Positions 1 through 5,989 of a DNA stretch of 7,785 bases are shown here, piece after piece (the stretch's first letter is position 1; each line of letters opens with the position of its first letter). A program made the translations under genes and the position numbers. The stretch is from Pseudomonadota bacterium. GTDB lineage: Bacteria > Desulfobacterota > Desulfarculia > Desulfarculales > JAHJDS01. The notes under the pieces were generated by a model. It was not told the DNA's origin. It saw only the letters and a program-made list of their open reading frames with translations, and did not search any database. The stretch spans positions 1 through 7,785 of the forward strand of contig JAHJDS010000078.1 in assembly GCA_018812395.1 (NCBI GenBank), given 5' to 3'.

Positions 1-528
1 CTTGGGCCAGCCGGTGGTCCCCGAGGTGTACATCAGGTGGCACAGGTCGCTGCCCTTGGTGGCCGGCATCTCGAACTCGTCCGACCCGGCGGCCATGACC
101 GCCTCGAAGGTCAGGCCACTACCCTGGGACTCGCCGTGGAGCACGATCTTAGTGTCCAGGTTTTCGAGGTCGCCCTTGACCTCCTCGATGATCGGCTCCC
201 GGCTCTTGTCGACGATCACCGCCCGGGAGGCGCAGTCGCCCAGGATGTAGGCCACCTCCTGTTTGCGGAGCATGGCGTTGACCACGTTGACCGTAAGCCC
301 CGCCCGGACCGTGCCCAGATAGGCGATGATCAGCTCGGGCAGGCTGGGCAGATACAGGGAGACCACGTCGCCCTGGCGGAGGCCCGAGGCCAGCAGGCCC
401 GAGGCCATCCGGTTGATCAGGCGGTCGAGTTCGACGTAGGAAATCCGGCGGTCCTCGAAGATGATCGCCGTCTTGTCCGGGATTTTCCGGGCGTTGTCAG
501 ACACGATCCGGGACATGTTCAGGTTCAT
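1..528 (-). CDS. AMP-forming acyl-CoA synthetase / ligase, N-terminal part (runs off the left edge)
   Basis: The visible 176 residues are the N-terminal part of an ANL-superfamily (AMP-binding) enzyme. Known members activate a carboxylic acid with ATP to an acyl-adenylate and then form the CoA thioester in the cytoplasm. The sequence opens as MNLNMSRIVSDNARKIPDKT, followed by the usual 'Y-x-E-L' segment (residues 31-34) and 'G-D-V-V-S-L-Y-L-P' (53-61). It ends exactly on the phosphate-binding A3 motif YTSGTTGWPK (167-176). The adenylation core, hinge and C-terminal domain lie outside the window, so acid specificity cannot be read. The start is ATG at 528, with AGGAGG at 535-540 six bases upstream; a second Met at codon 5 is a weaker choice. 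It is divergent from the transporter operon, which suggests that the imported solute may be its substrate (inference). Fatty, aromatic or short-chain acids are all possible. Confidence 0.93.
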   Translation of the reverse strand, partial: MNLNMSRIVSDNARKIPDKTAIIFEDRRISYVELDRLINRMASGLLASGLRQGDVVSLYLPSLPELIIAYLGTVRAGLTVNVVNAMLRKQEVAYILGDCASRAVIVDKSREPIIEEVKGDLENLDTKIVLHGESQGSGLTFEAVMAAGSDEFEMPATKGSDLCHLMYTSGTTGWPK

Positions 529-684
529 GGCCAGCCTCCTTTGCCTGTGCCCCCACTCAGTTGATAAGGTTGCTCTCGCCAATCCTGACCAGCAATTGCC
601 ACCCACCGGACCGGGATGGAGTTCCGCACCGGAACCGGTCAGAAAAGATAGTCGCCTCCCCGGTCGTAGATTCGGAAAAAGACC

Positions 685-714
685 TTGACACCATATGTCT
701 GCACTTTATAGAAT
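685..714 (+). promoter_or_regulatory. Sigma70-type promoter, likely for the transporter operon
   Basis: A perfect -35 box TTGACA (685-690) is followed after 16 bases by TATAGA (707-712), or after 18 bases by TAGAAT (709-714). Both -10 choices match the consensus TATAAT well. The surrounding AT-rich stretch stands out from the GC-rich background. It points toward the binding-protein gene, with a predicted start near 718-721. The distance to the ATG (about 450 nt) is long, so a second, nearer promoter cannot be excluded. Confidence 0.6.
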
Positions 715-742
715 ATATTACTCCCAGCACAACAATGGAGGC

Positions 743-779
743 GATAGGAACGATAATTTTCATCGTTATCCTATCTTTT
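743..779 (+). terminator. Terminator-like hairpin with T4 tail, possible attenuator
   Basis: GATAGGA+ACGAT (743-754) pairs with ATCGT+TCCTATC (762-766 and 769-775), leaving a 7-base loop (755-761) and a 2-base bulge (767-768). TTTT follows directly at 776-779. The stem is 12 bp but AT-rich, so its strength is uncertain. Placed about 25-55 bases after the predicted transcription start, it could end transcripts early and act as an attenuator. The same inverted repeat could instead be a protein-binding operator. Confidence 0.4.
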
Positions 780-788
780 CGGATTTGA

Positions 789-812
789 CAAGGGCGGAGT
801 GAGCCGCCCTTG
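789..812 (+). other. GC-rich leader hairpin
   Basis: CAAGGGCGG (789-797) and CCGCCCTTG (804-812) form a perfect 9-bp stem with a 6-base loop. No T-run follows on either strand, so it is not a standard intrinsic terminator. It sits 13 bases after the hairpin at 743-775, and the two together look like a structured 5' leader. Function is unknown. Confidence 0.5.
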
Positions 813-1159
813 CTTCGCCAGGCCCGAAACCTATACGTAAAAGTACATAACCGGGCGATGGAGTTTTCCCCTCCAGCGTATCGGTTGTCCGGAAGGTACA
901 ATCGAGACCGGTCGTTTGCAAAGGAGCAGTCTAGCGGCGTTGAGCGAAATCTTCTGAGCGGCTTCTCTAGCTGAAGCGGTCCCGTCGTGGGCCGCGTGGT
1001 GCGAATCCCTTGTGGTTCCTGTTGTGGTCGCGCGAGATGGCCTTTCTTCGATGGCGAATCGGCAGCGACTCCTTGGGGGAAACTTCTCGACGACCCGAGT
1101 GGTGTTAAACGGCCGTGGCGCTGCCGCCGTGGGGTGTTGCGGCACAGGGGGTTTCAAGT

Positions 1160-1166
1160 AAGGAGG
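1160..1166 (+). promoter_or_regulatory. Shine-Dalgarno site that decides the binding-protein start
   Basis: AAGGAGG lies six bases before ATG 1173. It fixes the start there rather than at GTG 987 in the same frame. The upstream 62 codons have no ribosome site and would bury the Tat signal. Confidence 0.85.
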
Positions 1167-1172
1167 TTTCGC

Positions 1173-2486
1173 ATGGCCAAGAAGATTTCCCGCCGTAAGT
1201 TCATCCAGGTCTCCGGCACGGCCGGGGGCGTGGCCCTGGCCGGCCTGAGCCGGGGCCCGTACGCTCTCGCCGCCCGCAAGCCCATCAAATTCGGGGGCAT
1301 CTATTCGCTCTCGGGCGTGGTGGCGGCCTGGGGAGCCGCCGCCCGGCAGGGCTCCATGCTGGCCGCCATGGAAATGAACGCCAAGGGGGGCATCCTCGGC
1401 CGCCCGGTGGAACTCAAATTCGAAGACGACGCGGTCAACCCCCAGGTGGGCGTGCGCAAGGCCCGTCGACTGACCCTGAATTGGGGGGCCGACTTCCTGC
1501 ACGGCTTCAACTCGTCGGGCGTGGCCCTGTCCGTCGTGCCGGTGCTCCCGGAACTCAAACGGATGCTCCTGATCCCCTGCGCCGCCTCGCCGCGCATCAC
1601 CACCGAGGCCTTTAACAAGTACGTCTTCCGGGTCCATCCCAACTGCCTGCAGATCGGCGCCGGCGCGTCCTATCTGGCCGCCAAGATGCCGGCCAAGACC
1701 TGGACGGTCATCGGCCCGGACTACAGCTACGGGTGGGACTCCTGGGGGGCCTTCATCACCCAGCTCAAGGCCATCCGCTCCGACGTCACGGCCCTCAAGA
1801 CCCAGGCCTGGCCCAAGTTCGCCACGGGTGACTATTCCAGTTACATTCTCAAACTGATGCAGGCCAAGCCGGACGGGGTCTATTCGTCCCTGTGGGGCGG
1901 CGACTTCGTCACCTTCTGCAAGCAGGCCCTCAGGTTCAAGTTCTTCGACAAGGTCAAGTACTTCATGACCCCGGCCGGCCTGGCCCTGGACGCCTTCTAC
2001 GCCATGGCCGTCAAGCGGGGCAGCAAGTCCCTGATCCCCAACAACATCTACAGCGCGGCCCACGGCTACTGGTTCGAGCACCCCAAGACCGATCGCAACC
2101 TGAAGTGGGTCCGCAAGTTCGTGTCGACCTTCGGCGTCTACCCGCACATCGTGGCCCACGACGCCTACGGCCTGATGTACGCCTACAAGAAGGCCATCGA
2201 AAAGGCCAAGACGACCAACACCGACGCGGTCATCAAGGCCATGGAGGGCATGAAGTTCCAGACGCCGGGCTATGATCGCTGGATCCGGCCCGAGGACCAC
2301 CAGGCCGTCTCCGACGTGCCGTGGGGCAAGACCGCACCGGCGCCCAAGCTGATCGGCCTGGCTCGACGCCTGACCGCGGTCAAGGACTCCCCGGGCCTGA
2401 AGGTGATCGAGCCCGTGTCCGCCGTCTTGAGCCGCCGGGCCAAGAAGGGCACCCCGCCCTGGATGAAATACATCAATAAGGGTTAA
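1173..2486 (+). CDS. Tat-exported ABC transporter substrate-binding protein, branched-chain amino acid (LivJ/LivK-like) family
   Basis: This 437-residue periplasmic binding protein should capture the solute and hand it to the LivHM-type permease. The N-terminus has a twin-arginine motif, SRRKFIQ (residues 6-12), a mild hydrophobic stretch (13-25) and a likely cleavage site after the ALA/ALAA at 31-34. The mature part begins like type-1 periplasmic binding proteins (Peripla_BP_6 style): a first strand with 'G-G-I-Y-S-L-S-G' (41-48), then NAKGGILGRPVEL (69-81), an acidic pair at D85-D86 and a proline at 90. Export through Tat implies folding before secretion; many relatives use Sec instead. It is the first gene of the operon and is separated from the permease gene by a stable hairpin, which may let it be made in excess. 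Family is clear. The ligand is not: amino acids, amides, and aromatic or aliphatic carboxylates all occur in this family. Confidence 0.93.
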   Translation: MAKKISRRKFIQVSGTAGGVALAGLSRGPYALAARKPIKFGGIYSLSGVVAAWGAAARQGSMLAAMEMNAKGGILGRPVELKFEDDAVNPQVGVRKARRLTLNWGADFLHGFNSSGVALSVVPVLPELKRMLLIPCAASPRITTEAFNKYVFRVHPNCLQIGAGASYLAAKMPAKTWTVIGPDYSYGWDSWGAFITQLKAIRSDVTALKTQAWPKFATGDYSSYILKLMQAKPDGVYSSLWGGDFVTFCKQALRFKFFDKVKYFMTPAGLALDAFYAMAVKRGSKSLIPNNIYSAAHGYWFEHPKTDRNLKWVRKFVSTFGVYPHIVAHDAYGLMYAYKKAIEKAKTTNTDAVIKAMEGMKFQTPGYDRWIRPEDHQAVSDVPWGKTAPAPKLIGLARRLTAVKDSPGLKVIEPVSAVLSRRAKKGTPPWMKYINKG

Positions 2487-2499
2487 CCCCCAAGCCAAT

Positions 2500-2531
2500 C
2501 CTCGGGCCGCCCCCTAAAAGGCGGCCCGAGG
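2500..2531 (+). other. Intercistronic 12-bp perfect hairpin
   Basis: CCTCGGGCCGCC (2500-2511) is perfectly complementary to GGCGGCCCGAGG (2520-2531), with an 8-base loop CCCTAAAA. It starts 13 bases after the binding-protein stop. No T-run follows, so complete intrinsic termination is unlikely. In other binding-protein operons such structures protect the upstream message from 3' decay and lower expression of the membrane genes; applying that here is inference. The stop codon itself sits in a small palindrome, GGGTTAACCC (2480-2489). Confidence 0.8.
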
Positions 2532-2547
2532 TTCGCTGTGCGGAGCC

Positions 2548-3417
2548 ATGGAATACTCGTTCTATTTCTTCTATTTCCTCAACGGCCTGTATACCGCCAT
2601 GCTCCTGTTCATCACCGCCTCGGGGCTGAGCCTCATCTTCGGGGTCCTGGGCGTCCTGAATCTGGCACACGGCGCGATGTACATGCTGGGCGCCTATTTC
2701 GGCTACCAACTCGTCCATTGGATTGGAAACTTCTGGCTGGCCCTGGCCATCGCTCCGGTGGTGGTGGCGATCATGGGGGCCGTGGCCGAACGCCTGATCT
2801 TGAGGTGGGTCTACGGCATCGAGGTCTCCTTCCAGCTCCTGTTGACCTTCGGCCTGCTGCTGGCCGTGGAGGACTCGGTCAAGCTGGTGTGGGGCGAGAA
2901 GTACTACAGTGTCAACGCCCCGGAGGGCCTGCGCGGGGCCGTGGACATGTTCGGACTGTCGTACCCGGTTTACAATCTGTTCATTATCGGGGCCGGCGTG
3001 GCCGTGGCCTTTCTGCTCTGGCTCTTTCTGTTCCGAACCAACCTGGGCAAGAAAATCCGCGCCGCGGCCATGGACCGTGATGTGGCCGTCGGTCAGGGCA
3101 TCAACGTGCCGACCGTCTTTACCCTGGTCTTCGCCCTGGGCTCGGCCATGGCCGGTCTGGCCGGGGTCCTGGCCGCGCCGCTGCAGTCGCTCAACCTGAG
3201 CATGGGCGGCGAGATCATCGTCGCCGCCTTTGCCGTGGTGGTCATCGGGGGACTGGGCAGCATCCCCGGGGCCCTGATCGGGGCGGTGGCCATCGGCGAG
3301 TTGAGCGCCTTTGGCATCAAATTCTTCCCGCGGTTCGAGATGGGCTTCATGTACATCCTAATGGCCATCGTGCTCATCTTCCGACCCCACGGCCTGTTGG
3401 GTCGTAAAAGTGGCTAG
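2548..3417 (+). CDS. livH: LivH-type permease subunit (first copy)
   Basis: This is an inner-membrane channel subunit of 289 residues, a normal LivH length, which should pair with the LivM-type protein. Hydrophobic segments run through the whole chain. Family hallmarks are LNLAHGAMYMLGAY (37-50), LLLTFGLLLAVEDS (97-110), the cytoplasmic coupling loop IRAAAMDRDVAVGQGIN (170-186), which contacts the ATPase, and VIGGLGSIPGALIGA (232-246). It ends with the usual 'R-P-x-G-L-x-G' (279-285). The ATG has only a weak, very close GGAG (2542-2545), and the hairpin upstream ends 16 bases before it, so translation may be modest. It precedes the LivM gene by three bases. It is about half identical, without gaps, to the second LivH-type protein at 5990-6859. 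Confidence 0.93.
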   Translation: MEYSFYFFYFLNGLYTAMLLFITASGLSLIFGVLGVLNLAHGAMYMLGAYFGYQLVHWIGNFWLALAIAPVVVAIMGAVAERLILRWVYGIEVSFQLLLTFGLLLAVEDSVKLVWGEKYYSVNAPEGLRGAVDMFGLSYPVYNLFIIGAGVAVAFLLWLFLFRTNLGKKIRAAAMDRDVAVGQGINVPTVFTLVFALGSAMAGLAGVLAAPLQSLNLSMGGEIIVAAFAVVVIGGLGSIPGALIGAVAIGELSAFGIKFFPRFEMGFMYILMAIVLIFRPHGLLGRKSG

Positions 3418-3420
3418 CCT

Positions 3421-4398
3421 ATGAAAGAGAATCGAAAAGCGGGGCTCCTGGCCGGCAGGACCAAGGCGGCTTGGCTGGGGGCGGTGGTCCTGGCCCTGAT
3501 CCTGTATCCCCTGGTCATGGGCAAGTTCCCGGTGGTGTTTTTGACCGAAATGCTCATCCTGGCCCTGTTCGCCATGGCCTTCAATCTGCTGTACGGCTAC
3601 ACCGGGCTCTTGAGCTTCGGTCACGCCGCCTACTTCGCCATCGGGGCCTATGCCACGGGGCTGTTCCTGAAATTCGTCACCCCGTCTCTGCCCCTGGCCC
3701 TGGTCGTGGGCATCGCCGCGGCCACGGTGGCGGCGGTGATCATCGGTTTTCTATGCGTCCGCCTGAACGAAATCTACTTCGCCATGCTGACGCTGGCCTT
3801 CGGGATGATGATCCACACCATCTTATGGAAATGGGACGCCCTAACCGGCGGGGCCGACGGCCTGGTCAACATTCCCCGGCCGCCGATCGGTCCGTTCTCC
3901 ATGGAATCCTACACCAACTACTACTATCTGACCCTGCTGCTGGTCGCGGCCGGGGTGACGCTCCTGTGGCTGGTGATCCGCTCGTCCTTCGGCCTGACCC
4001 TCCAGGCGGTCCGGGACAATAGCGAGCGGGTCGAGTTCACCGGCATCGCCATGCGCCGCTACCGGCTGGCCTCGTTCGTCATCTCCGGGATGCTGTGCGG
4101 CCTGGCCGGCGGCATCTTCGCCCCGTTTTTGAAGACCATCACCCCCGATATCGCCTTTTGGACCATGTCGGCCCAACCGGTCTTCATGAGTCTGCTGGGC
4201 GGCACCCGCGTCTTTTTCGGACCGGCCGTGGGGGCGGTCATCTTCTTATTCCTCAAGGAGATTATCTCCGGATGGACCAACGTCTGGATGCTGCCGCTGG
4301 GCATCGTCCTGATGGCCTTCGTGCTCTTCCTGCGCGGCGGCATCGTCGGGTTCGTCGTCAACCTCCAAAAGCAGTTCAGCCGGGGCAAAGCGACATGA
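3421..4398 (+). CDS. livM: LivM-type permease subunit
   Basis: This is the second inner-membrane subunit, 325 residues. It has a basic N-terminal tail (K2-K15), then hydrophobic segments starting near residue 17. LivM hallmarks are LLSFGHAAYFAIGAYA (63-78), TGGADGL (142-148), and the coupling loop around 'A-V-R-D-N-S-E-R-V-E-F-T-G-I' (196-209). The C-terminus is short and basic (NLQKQFSRGKAT), as expected for a cytoplasmic tail. No clear Shine-Dalgarno precedes the ATG. The start is three bases after the LivH stop, so translation is probably coupled. The last codon overlaps the next gene in an ATGA arrangement (4395-4398). It is the only LivM in the operon although there are two LivH copies. 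Confidence 0.93.
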   Translation: MKENRKAGLLAGRTKAAWLGAVVLALILYPLVMGKFPVVFLTEMLILALFAMAFNLLYGYTGLLSFGHAAYFAIGAYATGLFLKFVTPSLPLALVVGIAAATVAAVIIGFLCVRLNEIYFAMLTLAFGMMIHTILWKWDALTGGADGLVNIPRPPIGPFSMESYTNYYYLTLLLVAAGVTLLWLVIRSSFGLTLQAVRDNSERVEFTGIAMRRYRLASFVISGMLCGLAGGIFAPFLKTITPDIAFWTMSAQPVFMSLLGGTRVFFGPAVGAVIFLFLKEIISGWTNVWMLPLGIVLMAFVLFLRGGIVGFVVNLQKQFSRGKAT

Positions 4399-5261
4399 GC
4401 TCCACCGCCGAACCGACTGTCATCCTCGAGGCCGAGAAGCTCCAGAAAAACTTCGGCAAGATGGCCGCGGTCAACAAGTTCGACTTGACCCTGATCGAGG
4501 GGGAGTTGGTGACGGTCATCGGCCCCAACGGCGCGGGCAAGACGACCTTAATCAACCTCCTCACTGGCAAGCTCAAGCCCAGCGGCGGGAAGGTGTATTT
4601 TCGGGGTCGGGACATCACCGGCCGCCGCAGATTACGCGACAGGGGATTATGGGAGAATATTTTTTTACTTCTGTTCGTACCTCTGTTCGGCCCTTTTGTC
4701 CTCTTTTTCCTCCTTACGGAACGCTGGAAGCCCCACCATTTGTCGCGGTTGGGCATGGCCCGCACCTTTCAGATCACCAACCTGTTCCCCGACCTGACGG
4801 TCTACGAGAACATCCGGGTGCCGGTCCTGGCCCGCTTCAAGAAGACGACCTCCTGGCTGACCTTCGACTCCCGCCACCGTGACGTCAACGAGGAGACCGA
4901 GCGCCTGCTTCAGATCGTTCGGCTCACGGACAAGGCCGGCGAGGAGGCGGGCACGTTGTCCCACGGCGAGCAGCGTCTCCTCGAGGTGGGGGTCGCCCTG
5001 GCCGCCAGGCCGGTCCTGCTGCTTCTGGACGAGCCCACCGGCGGCATGGACCCGGACGAGACCGAGGCCATGGTCTCCTTCGTCCGGGAGTTGGCCGCCA
5101 CCGAAGGCATCACCATCCTCATGGTCGAGCACGACATGAACGTCGTCTTCGCCATCTCGGACCGGATCGTGGTCATGCATCAGGGCATGCTCTTGAGCGA
5201 GGGTCTGCCGGACGAGATCCGGGCCGACCCCAAGGTCCGTGAGGCCTACCTGGGAGAGTGA
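4395..5261 (+). CDS. livG: LivG-type ABC transporter ATPase with a hydrophobic insertion
   Basis: This 288-residue nucleotide-binding subunit powers uptake together with LivF. Walker A is GPNGAGKTT (43-51), the Q-loop glutamine is Q126 in ARTFQ, the signature is LSHGEQ (188-193), Walker B is LLLLDEPT (208-215) with E213 as catalytic base, and the switch histidine is H246 in VEHD. All catalytic residues are present. The start is the ATG overlapping the LivM stop. The oddity lies between ITG (74-76) and TFQ (124-126): 47 residues separate them, where LivG proteins I know have about 13. The extra roughly 34 residues include a 23-residue hydrophobic run (85-107) with P96, G99 and P100 in its middle and basic residues on both sides. 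This segment is AT-richer than the rest of the gene and uses AGA, AGG and three TTA codons. The C-terminal Liv-type tail (ADPKVREAYLGE) is normal. Confidence 0.93.
   Translation: MSSTAEPTVILEAEKLQKNFGKMAAVNKFDLTLIEGELVTVIGPNGAGKTTLINLLTGKLKPSGGKVYFRGRDITGRRRLRDRGLWENIFLLLFVPLFGPFVLFFLLTERWKPHHLSRLGMARTFQITNLFPDLTVYENIRVPVLARFKKTTSWLTFDSRHRDVNEETERLLQIVRLTDKAGEEAGTLSHGEQRLLEVGVALAARPVLLLLDEPTGGMDPDETEAMVSFVRELAATEGITILMVEHDMNVVFAISDRIVVMHQGMLLSEGLPDEIRADPKVREAYLGE
4629..4730 (+). other. In-frame hydrophobic insertion inside the LivG-type gene
   Basis: Codons 79-112 of the ATPase gene encode a segment not expected in LivG. It starts basic (R77-R83), becomes almost entirely L/F/V/I with a central P-L-F-G-P (96-100), and ends T-E-R-W-K (108-112). 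By hand count this stretch is about 45% GC, and 18 of 34 third positions are G or C. Flanking codons are nearly all G/C-ending. The reading frame is intact on both sides. Exact borders are approximate because no alignment could be run. Confidence 0.75.
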
Positions 5262-5262
5262 C

Positions 5263-5955
5263 GTGCTTGAAGTTCGGGACATCCACACCTATTACGGCCG
5301 CAGCCACGTCATCCAGGGCCTGTCCCTGCAGGTCAAGGAGGGCGAGGTGGTCTGCCTGCTGGGCCGCAACGGCGCCGGCAAGACGACCACCATCCGCAGC
5401 ATCATGGGCTACCTGACCCCCAAGCAGGGGAGCATCACCTTCCGGGACAAGAGCATCCTCGGCACCCCGCCCCACCGGGTCTGCCGGACGGGGATCAGCT
5501 ACGTGCCCCAGGGCAAGAGCGTCTTCGCCGAGCTGTCGGTCGAGGACAACCTGCGGGTCGTTCGCCGTGAGGCCGAGGGGGGCTGGACCGTGGACCGCGT
5601 TTACGAGCTGTTTCCCAAGCTCGAGGCCCTCCGCCGCCGCAAGGCCGGCCACCTGTCCGGAGGCGAGCGCCAGATGCTGGCCATCGGCCGGGCCCTGATG
5701 ACCAACCCCCAGCTACTGCTGTTGGACGAGCCCACCGAGGGGCTGGCCCCGCTGATCGTGAAGGCCGTGGGCCAGTTCATCAGCCGACTGGCCGAGACCG
5801 GATTGCCCGTGCTGCTGGCCGAGCAGAACGTCAAGTTCGCCGTGGAGGTGGCCCGGCGGGGCTACATCATCGACAAGGGCCGGGTCCACATCCAGGGCGA
5901 CATCAGGGAACTGTCACAGGACACCGAGATCATCGGCAAATACCTGGCCGTGTAG
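5263..5955 (+). CDS. livF: LivF-type ABC transporter ATPase
   Basis: This is the second nucleotide-binding subunit, 230 residues, a usual LivF length. Walker A is GRNGAGKTTT (34-43), the Q-loop glutamine is Q83 in YVPQGKSVF, the signature is LSGGERQ (131-137) and Walker B is LLLLDEPT (151-158), followed by EGLAP. The switch position carries Q188 in AEQN instead of histidine, which is normal for LivF. The start chosen is GTG 5263, with GGGAGAG at 5252-5258 and only one base after the LivG stop. An in-frame GTG at 5239 would overlap LivG and add eight residues of no family character. Unlike its LivG partner it has no insertion and uniform codon use. Confidence 0.93.
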   Translation: MLEVRDIHTYYGRSHVIQGLSLQVKEGEVVCLLGRNGAGKTTTIRSIMGYLTPKQGSITFRDKSILGTPPHRVCRTGISYVPQGKSVFAELSVEDNLRVVRREAEGGWTVDRVYELFPKLEALRRRKAGHLSGGERQMLAIGRALMTNPQLLLLDEPTEGLAPLIVKAVGQFISRLAETGLPVLLAEQNVKFAVEVARRGYIIDKGRVHIQGDIRELSQDTEIIGKYLAV

Positions 5956-5989
5956 GCTCCGGGTCAAACGCCGCTGAAAGGGGCCTCGA

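Larger units (their letters stand above)
541..1172. other. Divergent intergenic region and long leader of the transporter operon
   Basis: About 630 bases separate the divergent ligase and binding-protein starts. I see no convincing gene here. Positions 685-785 are clearly AT-rich compared with the rest and contain a strong rightward promoter, followed by a terminator-like hairpin (743-779) and a GC-rich hairpin (789-812). A smaller hairpin lies at 856-878 (TGGAG 859-863 with CTCCA 871-875, plus two outer pairs across one mismatch). A 5-bp stem sits at 961-977. If transcription starts near 720, the binding-protein mRNA has a leader of about 450 nt. Weaker downstream -10 candidates are TATACG at 832-837 (TTGCTT at 810-815 upstream) and TACAAT at 897-902 without a good -35. 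No leftward promoter for the ligase stood out. I did not recognise a known riboswitch class. Confidence 0.6.

Noticed and set aside
1000..1030. GGTGCGAATCCC resembling a tRNA T-arm
   Set aside because: The flanking bases do not form the 5-bp T stem, and no acceptor or anticodon arm can be built around it.
987..1172. 62-codon N-terminal extension of the binding protein from GTG 987
   Set aside because: It has no ribosome site, low-quality composition, and would place the Tat signal internally. ATG 1173 has AAGGAGG at ideal spacing.
831..2498. Long open frame of 555 codons on the minus strand
   Set aside because: It lies opposite the clearly coding binding-protein gene. Its protein is G/H/D/R/V-rich with no family character, as expected for the antisense of GC-rich codons.
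4095..4394. Upstream in-frame extension of the LivG-type ATPase
   Set aside because: These codons lie inside LivM in another frame. The ATGA overlap at 4395 is the normal coupled start and begins the family-like sequence.
5820..5830. Missing switch histidine in the LivF-type ATPase (AEQN)
   Set aside because: Glutamine at this position is the normal state in LivF proteins, so it is not a defect.
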